64,000 nucleotides of DNA from Thiosocius sp963753845 (GTDB taxonomy: Bacteria > Pseudomonadota > Gammaproteobacteria > Chromatiales > Chromatiaceae), in NCBI GenBank assembly GCA_963753845.1, contig CAVWEI010000035.1, positions 62,001 to 126,000 of the forward strand, written 5' to 3'. Made by a program: the position numbers and the translations under genes. Position 1 is the stretch's first letter; each line of letters begins with the position of its first letter. Positions 29,935 through 41,837 of this stretch are shown one piece after another. Under the pieces are notes generated by a model. That model was not told the origin of the DNA, did not search any database, and saw nothing but the letters and a program-made list of their open reading frames with translations.

Positions 29935-30801
29935 ATGGCTGGCGCAAAAGAAATCCGTACAAAGATTGCCTCCGTCAAGAGTACTCAGAAGATCACGAGT
30001 GCGATGGAAATGGTTGCGGCGGCCAAGATGCGAAAGGCCCAGGATCGCATGGAGCAGACGCGGCCTTACGCCGAAAAGATGTATGAGGTCATCGGCCATG
30101 TTGCGCTGGCGAACCCGGAGTACAAGCATCCGTTCATGCGCGCCCGGGAGGTCAAGCGCGTAGGCTTGATTATCGTATCGTCCGACCGCGGTCTCTGCGG
30201 TGGCCTGAACAGCAACCTGTTCCGGCACTTGGTCAAGGAGATCCGCAAGCTGCGTGACGGCGGCGCCGAGGTCGAGTACTGCACCATCGGCACCAAGGCG
30301 CTCGGTTTCTTCCGTCGGGTCGGTGGTAAGGTGGTGGCTCAGGCCACGCATCTGGGCGATGCCCCGCACATCGACGACCTGGTCGGTACCGTCAAGGCGA
30401 TGCTCGACGACTACATTGCCGGAAACATCGACGAAATCCGCATCGCTTTCAACCGCTTCGTCAATACGATGACGCAGGAGCCGACGGTAATGCAGCTCGT
30501 CCCGCTTGCCGGCGGCGACGATTCCGAGAACCTGACGCACCATTGGGACTATATCTACGAGCCGGGTGCGAAAGAGGTGCTTGATGGTCTGCTCACGCGC
30601 TACATTGAGGCCCTGGTGTACCAGTCCGTTGTGGAAAATGGCGCCTGCGAGCAGTCGGCCCGAATGGTGGCCATGAAGTCCGCTACCGACAATGCGGGCG
30701 ACATCATCGACGAGTTGCAGCTTATCTACAACAAGGCCCGTCAGGCCGCCATCACCCAGGAGATCTCTGAGATCGTGGGCGGCGCCGCGGCCGTGTCGTG
30801 A
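29935..30801 (+). CDS. atpG: ATP synthase F1 subunit gamma
   Basis: Protein of 288 residues. The start AGAKEIRTKIASVKSTQKIT and the C-terminal ATDNAGDIIDELQLIYNKAR form the two long helices of the rotor shaft. Gamma couples c-ring rotation to catalysis in beta. It lies between atpA and atpD. Confidence 0.97.
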   Translation: MAGAKEIRTKIASVKSTQKITSAMEMVAAAKMRKAQDRMEQTRPYAEKMYEVIGHVALANPEYKHPFMRAREVKRVGLIIVSSDRGLCGGLNSNLFRHLVKEIRKLRDGGAEVEYCTIGTKALGFFRRVGGKVVAQATHLGDAPHIDDLVGTVKAMLDDYIAGNIDEIRIAFNRFVNTMTQEPTVMQLVPLAGGDDSENLTHHWDYIYEPGAKEVLDGLLTRYIEALVYQSVVENGACEQSARMVAMKSATDNAGDIIDELQLIYNKARQAAITQEISEIVGGAAAVS

Positions 30802-30893
30802 GTCAGGTATCGGGAAGGCGCTTGCAAAGACGCCATGAGAATTCAGACATTTAACGAATTTGATGCTGCCCCAGCAGCCAAGAGGAAAAGCCA

Positions 30894-32270
30894 ATGAGCA
30901 CGGGTAATGTCGTGGAAATTATCGGCGCCGTTGTGGACGTTCAGTTCCCGCGCGGTGCAATGCCGAAGATTTACGATGCACTGAAAATCGAATCAGTTGG
31001 CCTCACGCTGGAAGTGCAGCAACAGTTGGGTGACGGTGTCGCGCGTTGCATCGCAATGGGATCCACCGACGGCCTCAAGCGCGGCCTGGAAGTCATCAAC
31101 ACGGGTTCTGCGATCTCGGTCCCGGTCGGCCAGGCCACCTTGGGACGCATCATGGACGTACTGGGTACTCCTATCGACAACGCAGGTCCGATAGGTACCG
31201 AAGAACGCATGCCGATTCACCGTGCGGCGCCCAAGCTCGAAGACCAGGCCACGACCACCGAGATCCTGGAAACCGGCATCAAGGTCATCGACCTGATCAT
31301 GCCAATCGCCAAGGGCGGAAAGATCGGCCTGTTCGGGGGCGCCGGTGTGGGCAAGACCGTAACCCTGATGGAGCTGATCCGGAACATCGCTGTCGCGCAC
31401 TCCGGCTTCTCGGTATTCGCCGGTGTCGGCGAGCGCACCCGTGAAGGTAACGACTTCTATCACGAGATGACGGAAGGTGGCGTACTCGACAAGGTGGCGC
31501 TGGTATACGGTCAGATGAACGAGCCGCCCGGCAACCGTCTGCGTGTTGCCCTGACTGGCCTGACCATGGCCGAGTATTTCCGCGACGAGGGACGCGATGT
31601 ACTGATGTTTGTCGACAACATCTATCGATACACCCTGGCGGGAACCGAGGTTTCGGCACTACTGGGCCGTATGCCTTCCGCGGTAGGCTACCAGCCGACC
31701 CTGGCGGAAGAGATGGGTGTGCTGCAGGAGCGTATCACCTCGACCAAGACCGGCTCGATCACCTCGTTCCAGGCTGTATACGTACCTGCGGATGACTTGA
31801 CCGACCCCTCCCCGGCCACCACCTTCGCCCACCTCGATGCCACCCTGGTATTGTCGCGCCAGGTCGCGGAACTGGGTATCTACCCGGCCGTGGACCCGCT
31901 CGATTCCACCTCGCGTATCCTCGACCCGCATGTCGTCGGCAACGAACATTACGACGTTGCCCGCGGTGTTCAGGGCGTGCTGCAGCGCTACAAGGAACTC
32001 AAGGACATCATTGCCATCCTGGGCATGGACGAACTGTCCGAAGACGACAAGCTGGTCGTTCAACGTGCGCGCAAGATTCAGCGCTTTTTGTCACAGCCTT
32101 TCTTCGTCGCCGAGATATTCACCGGTGCACCGGGCAAGTACGTTACGCTGAAAGAAACGATCGCCGACTTCAAGGCGATCCTCGCGGGTGAGTACGATCA
32201 CCTGCCCGAGCAGGCGTTCTACATGTGCGGCAATGTCGAAGAAGCCGCCGCCAGGGGAGCCAAGGCGTAA
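30894..32270 (+). CDS. atpD: ATP synthase F1 subunit beta
   Basis: Protein of 458 residues, the catalytic subunit. It has Walker A GGAGVGKT, GVGERTREGND, and the ATP synthase signature PAVDPLDSTS. It makes ATP from ADP and phosphate. A 92-base spacer with a good AGGAAA ribosome site separates it from atpG. Confidence 0.98.
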   Translation: MSTGNVVEIIGAVVDVQFPRGAMPKIYDALKIESVGLTLEVQQQLGDGVARCIAMGSTDGLKRGLEVINTGSAISVPVGQATLGRIMDVLGTPIDNAGPIGTEERMPIHRAAPKLEDQATTTEILETGIKVIDLIMPIAKGGKIGLFGGAGVGKTVTLMELIRNIAVAHSGFSVFAGVGERTREGNDFYHEMTEGGVLDKVALVYGQMNEPPGNRLRVALTGLTMAEYFRDEGRDVLMFVDNIYRYTLAGTEVSALLGRMPSAVGYQPTLAEEMGVLQERITSTKTGSITSFQAVYVPADDLTDPSPATTFAHLDATLVLSRQVAELGIYPAVDPLDSTSRILDPHVVGNEHYDVARGVQGVLQRYKELKDIIAILGMDELSEDDKLVVQRARKIQRFLSQPFFVAEIFTGAPGKYVTLKETIADFKAILAGEYDHLPEQAFYMCGNVEEAAARGAKA

Positions 32271-32304
32271 GCCTGCTGCCTAGACAGAGTTTGGGAGAAA
32301 GCCG

Positions 32305-32727
32305 ATGGCAATGACCATCCATGTCGACATCGTCAGCGCAGAGGGTCACCTGTACTCCGGACAGGGGGAGATGGTCTATGCGCCCGCGGTCATGGGCGAG
32401 ATAGGTATTGCACCGCGCCATGCACCACTGGTGACAGCGCTCAAGCCGGGCGAAGTCCGTGTGGATCACGGCGGTGGCAAGCCGCAGGAGCACTTCTACG
32501 TCTCCGGTGGCATGATCGAGGTGCAGCCGTTCAAAATCACCGTTTTGGCCGACACCGGCATCCGCGCGGCAGATCTGGATCATGCAGCGGCCGCAGAGGC
32601 CAAGCGTCGGGCAGAAGATGCGCTGAGCAACAATGCGGCCGACATGGATCTGGCCAAGGCCCAGGTCGAACTGGCCGAGGCCGTGGCACAGCTGCGGGCC
32701 ATCGAGCGCATGCGCAAGGTGAAGTAA
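32305..32727 (+). CDS. atpC: ATP synthase F1 subunit epsilon
   Basis: Protein of 140 residues with the N-terminal beta-sandwich (VDIVSAEGHLYSGQ, GEIGIAPRHAPL) and a C-terminal two-helix region that can inhibit ATP hydrolysis. It is the last gene of the atp operon and is followed by a strong terminator. Confidence 0.96.
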   Translation: MAMTIHVDIVSAEGHLYSGQGEMVYAPAVMGEIGIAPRHAPLVTALKPGEVRVDHGGGKPQEHFYVSGGMIEVQPFKITVLADTGIRAADLDHAAAAEAKRRAEDALSNNAADMDLAKAQVELAEAVAQLRAIERMRKVK

Positions 32728-32752
32728 GCCAGCAGTTCGGGTGTTAAGATAC

Positions 32753-32788
32753 ACGGCCCCGACGGTGCGAATCGTCGGGGCCGTTTTC
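32753..32788 (+). terminator. Strong intrinsic terminator of the atp operon
   Basis: Perfect 12-bp stem ACGGCCCCGACG (32753-32764) with its complement at 32773-32784, an 8-base loop, then TTTCGT. It lies 26 bases after atpC. Confidence 0.9.
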
Positions 32789-32893
32789 GTTGCAACCCCA
32801 CCGATCCCAGCAATCGCGGGTTGAGTGCGATGCGGCCACTGGTCCGGAAACACGGGGCCGGTCCGAAGAAAATGCAGCAAAGGCAAAGCCTCC

Positions 32894-33394
32894 ATGAGCG
32901 AACAGATCATCAAGCCGGGCAAGTACGTCGCCCTCACCTACACCATCGTCGACGATCGCGGCGAAGTGGTAGAGCAACACGATCTGCCTCTCGGTTTCGT
33001 CTATGGCAGCGACACGGAACTGATCGGCAGTATGGACAAGGCCGTGGTCGGCAAACGCGTGGGTGACGAGATCGAGGTCAGGGTCCCGCCAGAGCAGGGC
33101 TTCGGCGATCACGACCCGAGTCTCACCTTCACCGATGACATCGAAAATGTGCCACCGCAGTTCCGCCAGATCGGCGCCGAGGTGCAGATGAAGAACGACT
33201 CCGGCGAGACCAGGTCGTTCTATGTCAGCCGCATTGAAGACGGCAAGGTCACCGTCGACGGCAATCACCCGCTTGCAGGCAGGCAACTGACCGTGCGCGT
33301 CACCATCACCGAGGTACGGGATGCACGCGAGGGCGAGGAGCAGACCTCGGGCATCAATGCGGTACAGATGCCGGGCCCCAGCACCATCAACTGA
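32894..33394 (+). CDS. FKBP-type peptidyl-prolyl isomerase, SlyD-like
   Basis: Protein of 166 residues from ATG 32894. The FKBP half-domain KYVALTYTIVDDRGEVVEQ and GFVYGSDTELIGSMDKAVVG are interrupted by an insert-in-flap region (PEQGFGDHDPSLTF onwards), as in SlyD/FkpB. It lacks the histidine-rich metal tail of SlyD. It speeds prolyl isomerisation and acts as a chaperone, probably in the cytoplasm as no signal peptide is visible. Confidence 0.88.
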   Translation: MSEQIIKPGKYVALTYTIVDDRGEVVEQHDLPLGFVYGSDTELIGSMDKAVVGKRVGDEIEVRVPPEQGFGDHDPSLTFTDDIENVPPQFRQIGAEVQMKNDSGETRSFYVSRIEDGKVTVDGNHPLAGRQLTVRVTITEVRDAREGEEQTSGINAVQMPGPSTIN

Positions 33395-33460
33395 ATACAC
33401 TATGAGACGGGCGGGTCAGTACCCCGTGCCGTGCAAGGGCAAGAGTCAAAGGAATCCGCG

Positions 33461-34822
33461 ATGGGAATCGGTGTCGTCATACTTGCAGCCGGCCAGGGCA
33501 CCCGGATGAAGTCCGCCATGCCCAAGGTCCTGCACCGGTTGTCCGGCAAGTCATTGCTTGAGCATGTCATCGATTGCGCGCGCGCGCTGTCGCCCGATGA
33601 AATCGTGGTGGTGTACGGCCACGGTGGAGAAGAGGTCCGAGAGGCCCTGGCCGGGCAGCCCGACCTGCGCTGGGCGGAACAGGCCGAGCAGCTTGGAACC
33701 GGCCACGCCGTGCAGCAGGCGATGCCGCACCTCGAAACCTCAGACCAGGTGCTGGTGCTGTACGGCGATGTGCCATTGACCCGGCCAGAGACCCTACGCA
33801 GCCTCATGGCCGCGGCCGGACACGGGTTCGGCCTGCTGACGGTCGCCCTCGAAGATCCCTTCGGTTACGGTCGCATCGTGCGCAACGAAGGCGGCCGGGT
33901 GGTGCGTATCGTCGAACAGAAGGACGCCGATGCCGAAGAGTTGGGCATCAACGAGGTCAATACCGGGATCATGTCGATCCCGAGGCGCCAGCTGGAGGAT
34001 TGGATCGGCCGGCTTTCCAACAGCAATGCCCAGAGCGAGTATTACCTGACCGACGTGTTGGCGATGGCCGTCGCCGAAGGTTTCGACATCCAGGTATGCC
34101 AGCCCGATTCGGTACTAGAGGCCGAGGGCGTGAACAACCGCCAGCAACTGGCGCGGCTCGAACGCGCCCATCAGGCGACACTCGCACAACAGCTGATGCT
34201 CGATGGGGTCACACTGCGCGACCCGGCACGCATCGACGTGCGCGGCACGCTCGAGCACGGCCTCGACACCGAGATCGATTTCAACGTGTTGCTCGAGGGA
34301 CGTGTGGTGCTTGGCGACAACGTGCGTATCGGGGCCAATTGCGTGCTGCGCAATGCCACGGTTGAGAGCGGTTGCGAAATTCTCGACAACTGCGTGATCG
34401 AGGATGCGCACATCGGCCCTGGAAGCAAGGTTGGCCCGTTCGCCCGGCTGCGCCCCGGTGCAGAGCTCATCGGCGGCGTGCACGTCGGCAACTTCGTCGA
34501 GATCAAGAAATCACGGATCGGCCAGGGCTCCAAGGTCAACCACCTGAGCTACATAGGCGACTGCGAGATCGGTGAGGGCGTCAATATCGGTGCCGGCACT
34601 ATCACCTGTAACTATGACGGCGCGAACAAGCACAAGACCCTGATCGACGACCGCGCCTTCATCGGTTCGAATACGGCCCTGGTCGCCCCGGTGAAGGTGG
34701 GTGCCGGCGCGACCATCGGCGCAGGCTCTGTGATCAGCAAGGACGCGGCACCGGAAAAGCTGACACTGACCCGTGCAAAACAGGTGAGCTTCGACTGGCA
34801 GCGTCCGGCGAAGAAGAAGTAG
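33461..34822 (+). CDS. glmU: Bifunctional GlmU (UDP-GlcNAc pyrophosphorylase / GlcN-1-P acetyltransferase)
   Basis: Protein of 453 residues from ATG 33461, with an AAGGA site 9 bases upstream. The N-terminal uridyltransferase has LAAGQGTRMKSAMPKVLH and YGDVPL. The C-terminal left-handed beta-helix acetyltransferase has NFVEIKKSRIGQGSKVNHLSY and NIGAGTITCNYDG. It makes UDP-GlcNAc for peptidoglycan and LPS, directly downstream in pathway of GlmS, whose gene follows. Confidence 0.98.
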   Translation: MGIGVVILAAGQGTRMKSAMPKVLHRLSGKSLLEHVIDCARALSPDEIVVVYGHGGEEVREALAGQPDLRWAEQAEQLGTGHAVQQAMPHLETSDQVLVLYGDVPLTRPETLRSLMAAAGHGFGLLTVALEDPFGYGRIVRNEGGRVVRIVEQKDADAEELGINEVNTGIMSIPRRQLEDWIGRLSNSNAQSEYYLTDVLAMAVAEGFDIQVCQPDSVLEAEGVNNRQQLARLERAHQATLAQQLMLDGVTLRDPARIDVRGTLEHGLDTEIDFNVLLEGRVVLGDNVRIGANCVLRNATVESGCEILDNCVIEDAHIGPGSKVGPFARLRPGAELIGGVHVGNFVEIKKSRIGQGSKVNHLSYIGDCEIGEGVNIGAGTITCNYDGANKHKTLIDDRAFIGSNTALVAPVKVGAGATIGAGSVISKDAAPEKLTLTRAKQVSFDWQRPAKKK

Positions 34823-34847
34823 CGCTGGACTGGATAAGTAAAGAAAG

Positions 34848-35063
34848 GGTCGCAGAGGACGCAAAGACTCACAGAGGGCGCAGAGTATTTCTCCAATAGG
34901 CGTTGGTTTCAGAATCATGTACAGGCATGAAGGAATACGGTTAGCTGGATAGCCTGCTGGTGAGTGGTTCCGTTGGGTGGAACCGGTCTCCATGCAATCT
35001 GTGGCTCAAGAATTCCAACCTCTGTGTGGCTCTGCGCTACTCTGCGGTCTCCGTGTCCTTAAC
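34848..35063. repeat. Intergenic inverted-repeat element between glmU and glmS
   Basis: A left arm with GTCGCAGAGGACGCAAAGAC at 34849 and GGGCGCAGAG near 34880 faces a right arm (about 35018-35063) rich in CTCTGTGTGG, CTCTGCG and CTCTGCGG. The arms are complementary in type and flank about 130 bases of unique DNA. This is the GCAGAGGACGCAAAG repeat family, related in style to the atpA-atpG element. No gene is visible in the 267-base gap. Confidence 0.55.
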
Positions 35064-35089
35064 AGCAAAGAATTAGGAGAAGGTATTCC

Positions 35090-36916
35090 ATGTGCGGCAT
35101 CGTAGGCGCCATCGCGGAACGTAACGTTGTCCCTATCCTCATGGAAGGACTGCGGCGCCTGGAATACCGCGGCTACGATTCCGCCGGTATCGCGGTGAGC
35201 AACCCGAACGCGCGCCTGCAGCGCATCCGCTCCGTGGGCAAGGTCGCCGAACTGCAGAATCTGCTCGACCAGGCCACGGTCGAGGGCACCCTGGGGATCG
35301 CGCATACGCGTTGGGCCACCCATGGCATGCCGGCCGAGCGCAACGCGCACCCGCACATGAGCGGTGAGCATGTGGCGGTTGTCCATAACGGTATCATCGA
35401 GAACCATGCCGACCTGCGCGACGACCTGCAGCGGCAGGGCTTCGTATTCAATTCAGACACCGACACCGAGGTGATTGCGCATCTGCTGGCCGGGCTTCTG
35501 GTCGAGGGCCAGGACATCCTCGAGGCCGCCCGCAATGCCATCGGACGCCTGGTCGGTGCCTACGCGCTGGCATTGATCAATCCCGATGATCCGAATCGAA
35601 TCGTCGTGGCCCGCGCCGGCAGTCCTCTGGTCATCGGGATCGGTGTCGGAGAACACTTCATCGCCTCGGATGTGTTCGCCCTTCTCCCTGTGACCCAGCG
35701 CTTCGTCTTTCTCGAGGAAGGCGATCTGGCCGAGATCCGGCGCGACGGCATCAGCATCTTCGATGCGGACGGCCAGCCAGTCGAGCGCGAGATGCGTACC
35801 AGCGAGCTGTCGGCGTCCAACGCCGAGAAAGGGCCCTACCGCCACTACATGCTCAAGGAGATCTTCGAGCAGCCCGCGGTGATCGCCGAGACCCTGGAGG
35901 GGCGCATCCACAAGGGCCGGCTGCTCGAGGAGAGTTTCGGCCATGTCGCGCGTGAACTCTTCGACAGGACGCGCGCGGTCCAGATCATCGCCTGTGGGAC
36001 CAGTTATCACGCCGGCATGGTCGCGCGCTATTGGCTGGAAGAGGCAGGTTATCCCTGTCAGATCGAGGTCGCTAGCGAGTTTCGCTACCGCAAGACGGTG
36101 GTGCAGCCCGACACCCTGTTCGTCACGATCTCGCAGTCGGGAGAAACCGCAGATACCCTGGCGGCCCTGCGCTCGGCAAAGAAGGCCGGTTACATCGGCA
36201 GCCTGGTGGTGTGCAACGTGCCGGAGAGTTCGCTGGTGCGAGAATCTGACGTGGCACTGATGACCCGCGCAGGTCCCGAAATCGGTGTGGCATCTACAAA
36301 GGCCTTCACCACCCAGCTGGTGGCTCTGCGCCTGATGACCCTGGCGCTGGCAAAGCGTCGTGGTCTGACCGCCGAGCAGGAAAACGAATGGGTCGAGGAA
36401 CTGCAGGCCCTGCCCCGCCAGGTCGAGGTGGTGCTCAAGCTCAGCGAAGCCATCGAGAAGATGGCACAGTCCTTCTCGGACATGCAGAATGCCCTGTTCC
36501 TGGGCCGCGGGACCTTCTACCCGATTGCGATGGAGGGTGCGCTCAAGCTCAAGGAGATCTCGTATATCCACGCCGAGGCCTACCCGGCCGGTGAGCTCAA
36601 ACACGGCCCTCTCGCGCTGGTCGACGAACGTATGCCGGTAGTCTGCGCCCTGCCCGACGACCCGCTACTGGAAAAGGTCCTGTCCAACCTGCAGGAAGTC
36701 CGCGCGCGCGGCGGTGAACTTTTCCTGTTCAGCGACAAAAAGGTCAAGATCTCACTGGACCACTATCAGAATCTGACCCTGGACGACATCTGCCCGGGAA
36801 CGGCACCTATCGTCTACACGATCCCGCTGCAGCTGCTTTCCTATCACGTCGCCATCCTCAAGGGCACCGATGTCGATCAGCCGCGCAATCTGGCCAAGTC
36901 GGTGACCGTGGAGTAG
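35090..36916 (+). CDS. glmS: Glucosamine-6-phosphate synthase (isomerizing)
   Basis: Protein of 608 residues. Cys2 of MCGIVGAIAERN is the glutaminase nucleophile. Two SIS sugar-isomerase domains follow (CGTSYHAGMVARYWLEE, FVTISQSGETADTL, YPAGELKHGPLALVD). The end NLAKSVTVE is the conserved active-site tail. It makes glucosamine-6-phosphate from fructose-6-phosphate and glutamine. No glmS ribozyme is evident upstream. Confidence 0.98.
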   Translation: MCGIVGAIAERNVVPILMEGLRRLEYRGYDSAGIAVSNPNARLQRIRSVGKVAELQNLLDQATVEGTLGIAHTRWATHGMPAERNAHPHMSGEHVAVVHNGIIENHADLRDDLQRQGFVFNSDTDTEVIAHLLAGLLVEGQDILEAARNAIGRLVGAYALALINPDDPNRIVVARAGSPLVIGIGVGEHFIASDVFALLPVTQRFVFLEEGDLAEIRRDGISIFDADGQPVEREMRTSELSASNAEKGPYRHYMLKEIFEQPAVIAETLEGRIHKGRLLEESFGHVARELFDRTRAVQIIACGTSYHAGMVARYWLEEAGYPCQIEVASEFRYRKTVVQPDTLFVTISQSGETADTLAALRSAKKAGYIGSLVVCNVPESSLVRESDVALMTRAGPEIGVASTKAFTTQLVALRLMTLALAKRRGLTAEQENEWVEELQALPRQVEVVLKLSEAIEKMAQSFSDMQNALFLGRGTFYPIAMEGALKLKEISYIHAEAYPAGELKHGPLALVDERMPVVCALPDDPLLEKVLSNLQEVRARGGELFLFSDKKVKISLDHYQNLTLDDICPGTAPIVYTIPLQLLSYHVAILKGTDVDQPRNLAKSVTVE

Positions 36917-36957
36917 CGATCGCCACGGCCGTAACCAAGGCCAAAAACGGATGCGGG

Positions 36958-37431
36958 CTAAGCCCAGCCGGCGGGCGCCCAGCTTTCCATCATCTTCATG
37001 CGCGCGGCCTGAAGGCGTTCCGACATCAGGCCGGTGAACCGCTTCATCAGTGCATATCCGAAAACGTTATCTTTCTCGCAATGCTGCAGGAGGGCCTTGC
37101 CGTCGAACACCAGCACCCTGCTATCGCTTTGAGCCTTGGCCTCGAAGGTCCACCTGTAAGGCGGAATCAACCAAGACCAACCGAGGACGTCTTCCGCACC
37201 CAGGGTCTGGACTTCCAGCGCCGGACCATTGATCGCCGGCACTTCCACCTTGATCGACCCCTCTCTGAGGATGTAGAAGTGCTCGGCCGGCTCCTGCTGT
37301 CTGAACAACAGCTCGCCAGCAGCAAATTCCTTCTCCTGGACGTGGTTCGCCAGGACCTTGAGGTGCGCCGGTTGCAGGTCGGAAAAAATTGTGTGCGACC
37401 CGAGGTACTTCACCAATTCGTCTTTGCTCAC
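36958..37431 (-). CDS. Cyclic nucleotide-binding domain protein without HTH
   Basis: Protein of 157 residues starting at GTG with a GGAG site upstream. It folds as a single Crp-like beta-roll: FAAGELLFRQQEPAEHFYIL, REGSIKV and the LGAEDVLGWSWL phosphate-cassette region. No DNA-binding domain follows; only a C-terminal helix with a Met-rich end. It may sense a nucleotide or act as a protein partner. Convergent with glmS. Confidence 0.8.
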   Translation of the reverse strand: MSKDELVKYLGSHTIFSDLQPAHLKVLANHVQEKEFAAGELLFRQQEPAEHFYILREGSIKVEVPAINGPALEVQTLGAEDVLGWSWLIPPYRWTFEAKAQSDSRVLVFDGKALLQHCEKDNVFGYALMKRFTGLMSERLQAARMKMMESWAPAGWA

Positions 37432-37883
37432 TATGCGGGCTCCTGTTCAGGTACCAGACATCATACAGTTTCGTCCGACCGACTGATTGAATGACCAACC
37501 CGGAACTCTAGCACACCAACCCGCCGGCCAGAGGGCTGGCCGCTCCTGATGAAGCGGGGGATGTCTGCCCAACCCCTGAACTGATCGGTTGTCAGGCCCA
37601 TGTTCACACCCCGTCCCTGTTTTCTGACGAGTCGACCACAAATCGCTGAGGGAACCACTTCATCCTGAAGCGCTTTGCATGCCGGCGAAGCAGTACACTA
37701 GGGTTCGTTCGGCGGTCCGGAACAATGGGGCAGGGGCCCTTGTACAGAGTAGCCGGCTGGCGTCTCAAACCGCTTGAATCCTTAACCTGTTGCGGGCCGG
37801 GGCCGATGATTCTCCGCTTGGATCTGCCAACGTGTTTGTTTCGCCCGTGAGCGAGGGTTCGCCGACAAGCCCCGCCCGCTCGA
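37432..37883. other. 452-bp gap with one strong hairpin
   Basis: No gene is convincing here. A perfect 7-bp stem, CGGCCAG with CTGGCCG (37525-37542), is not followed by a T-tract. The rest probably holds promoters for the divergent cyclic-nucleotide-domain gene and the sensor kinase. Confidence 0.4.
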
Positions 37884-40448
37884 GTGTCTGGCCGATGTTC
37901 TTCGGGTCTGTTCCTGGCCCTGACCCTCCTGCTCGGGGCCGTGGTGATCGTACATTTCTATGTGGATTACCGTGCCGAACGCACCCAGCGCGATACCCGC
38001 GAAAGCCTCAACGTCGAACTCGCCCGCGCAGCGGTCGCGGCAGACATCGCGGCCGTCACCACCGACCTGATGTTTCTTGGCAGGTTGGTCGAGGGCCTCA
38101 GCTTCGATCCGGTGGTCGCAGAGGGCCGGCGACGCTATCTGTCGGAGGTGTTTCTCACCTTCGCGCGCGAAAAGGGGATGTACGACCAGATACGATTCCT
38201 CGATACCCGGGGCCACGAGGTGGTGCGGGTAAACCTGGGAAACGGCAACCCCATACTGGTCGAAAGCAGCCGCCTTCGTGACAAGTCGAGCCGCTACTAC
38301 GTCGACAAGGCCATGCAGCTCGAAAAGGGCCAGGTCTACCTGTCGCCGCTGGACCTGAATGTCGAGGACGGCGTGGTCGAGCAACCGATCAAGCCGGTGC
38401 TGCGTTTCGCCACGCCGGTGTTCGATGCTGCCGGCCGGCGGCAGGGGCTGGTGGTCTTGAATTACCTCGGCGATCGCCTGCTGGAACGCTTCCGCCAGGC
38501 CGCGGCCAACATCGCCGACCATGTGCAGTTGCTGAACGGCGGCGGTTACTGGCTCAGCAGCCCGCGCGAGCAGGAGACCTGGGGTTTCATGTTCGAACGC
38601 GAAGCCACGTTCTCGCGCCGCTTTCCGGGTGCCTGGCGCCGAATCGAAGCCGAGCAGTCCGGACAGTTCATCTCGGCCGGCGGCCTGTTCACCTTTTCCA
38701 CCGTGTGGCCGGCGGTCCACGCGGCGGGGGCCCTTCCACCCGGCATGGTCCCGACGGGCGTAGGCGAGGTCTGGAAGGTCGTGTCCGATATCAGGCTGGA
38801 CGCCGCCTCGTTGGGGCTCGGTACCTTCGTAACCCGCCATGCCGGGCTTTATCTGGCGATACTGGGTCTGATGGCCGTGCTGGCCTACCTGCTGGCCAGC
38901 GCCACGGTTCACCGCCGTGCCGCCGAGGCGCAGCGCTCGTACGAGCAGCGGTTCCGCCAGACCCTGGAAGACATCGGCCTTGTGGCCCTGATGGTGGATC
39001 CGCAGGGGCGCCTGACCTTCTGCAACCACTTCCTGCTCGAACTCACCGGCTGGCGTCGCGATGAGGTGATCGGCAACGAATGGATCACGCACTTCGTCCC
39101 GGACGAACAAAGGGGTGCGGTGCGGGCGGTACTCGAGCGACTGGAGCACCATGGCGAGATCCCGGCCCAGTTCGAGGGCGACGTCTGCACGCGCGACGGT
39201 GGCCGGCGCCTGATCGCCTGGAACAACACGCTGGCGCGGGACACCCAGGGCCAGGTCATAGGGCTCACGGCGATCGGCGAGGACATCACCGAGCGCCGCC
39301 GGGCCGAGGACCAGGTGCGCAAGCTGTCGCAGGCGGTGGAACAGAGCCCGGCCATCGTGCAGATCACCGACCGCGACGGCGACATCGAGTACGTGAACCC
39401 GAAGTTCACCGAGGTGACGGGCTACAGCTTCGACGAGGTGAAGGGTCGCAATCCCCGCATACTCAAGTCGGGCGAAATGGCGCCGAGCGATTACCGCCAC
39501 ATGTGGGAGGCGCTTGCGGCAGGTGGCGAGTGGCGCGGTGAATTCCACAACCGCCGCAAGGACGGCACCCTGTACTGGGAGGCCGCGGTCATTTCGGCGT
39601 TGCGTGATGCGGATGGGGCCATCACCCATTTTCTCGCGGTCAAGGAAGACATTACCGAACGCAAGCGTCTCGAGCAGGAGGTGGATACGCGTAACCGGGA
39701 GCTGGCGCGTTCCCAGGCACTGGCCGCGATGGGACAGATGGCCACCATGCTGGCGCACGATCTGCGCAATCCACTGTCCTCGGTCAAGATGGCCGTTCAG
39801 ATCCTTGGCAAGCAGGCTGCGGGACGGCGAGGCACAGGAACTGGCGGCGATTGGCCAGGAGCAGGTGCACTACATGGAAGACATCATCACCGACATGCTG
39901 ACCTTTTCGCGCCCCGGCGAACTCAAGGTGGCATGGCTCAGCGCGGACAAGCTGCTGACCGGGGTGATCGGCACGGTGCGCCGCCGGATTGCCGAATACG
40001 GGGTCGACATCGAAGTGGATTGCCGGCCCGGCCTGCCGACCTTCCCGGGCGATGCCTCGAAGCTTCGCCAGCTTTTGTCCAACCTGCTGGTCAATGCGCT
40101 GCAGGCCGCATCGGCCCGGCCGGTTGGCGAGCGCCGTGTCAAGGTGACCGCGGATCTCGTCCTGCAGCCGGAGGGGCACCGGCTTCGGTTCGATGTCTGT
40201 GACAACGGCGACGGCATCGATCCGCAGGTGCGCGAGCACCTCTTTGAGCCCTTCTTCACCACCCGCACCAAGGGCACCGGACTGGGCCTGGCCATCGTGC
40301 GCCAGATCGCCGAGCTGCACCGCGGCACGGTTGAACTGAGGCCGGACAGCCCGCGTGGCACCTGCGCGGTGCTAACCTTGCCGCTGACGCCGGCAGAAGA
40401 GTTGGAGCCGCCGGCACGGGACGACAGGACGAGCGGGGAGCTGACGAC

Positions 40449-40452
<4 letters not shown>
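37884..40452 (+). pseudogene. PAS sensor histidine kinase, interrupted by a +1 frameshift
   Basis: Corrected for one extra base it would be about 855 residues. It has a membrane helix at 9-26, a periplasmic sensor region, a second helix at about 320-342, two PAS domains (about 355-600), phospho-His 625 in AHDLRNPLSS, then N, G1 and G2 ATP-binding boxes (LLSNLLVNALQAAS, DNGDGIDP, GTGLGLAIV). The frame breaks at GGG 39821-39823, just after the H-box, so the raw product loses the kinase domain. Its stop overlaps the regulator start (GTGA). The only usable start is GTG 37884, without a clear ribosome site. Mutation and sequencing error cannot be told apart here. Confidence 0.85.
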
Positions 40453-41826
<1,374 letters not shown>

Positions 41827-41837
41827 CCCGGTTTGCC

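Noticed and set aside
37461..37658. 65-codon minus-strand frame upstream of the cyclic-nucleotide gene
   Set aside because: It overlaps a hairpin and the upstream promoter region and has no protein features.
37782..39758. 658-codon minus-strand frame across the sensor kinase
   Set aside because: The plus strand carries clear helices, PAS and H-box motifs; the antisense frame is His/Arg-rich with no domain.
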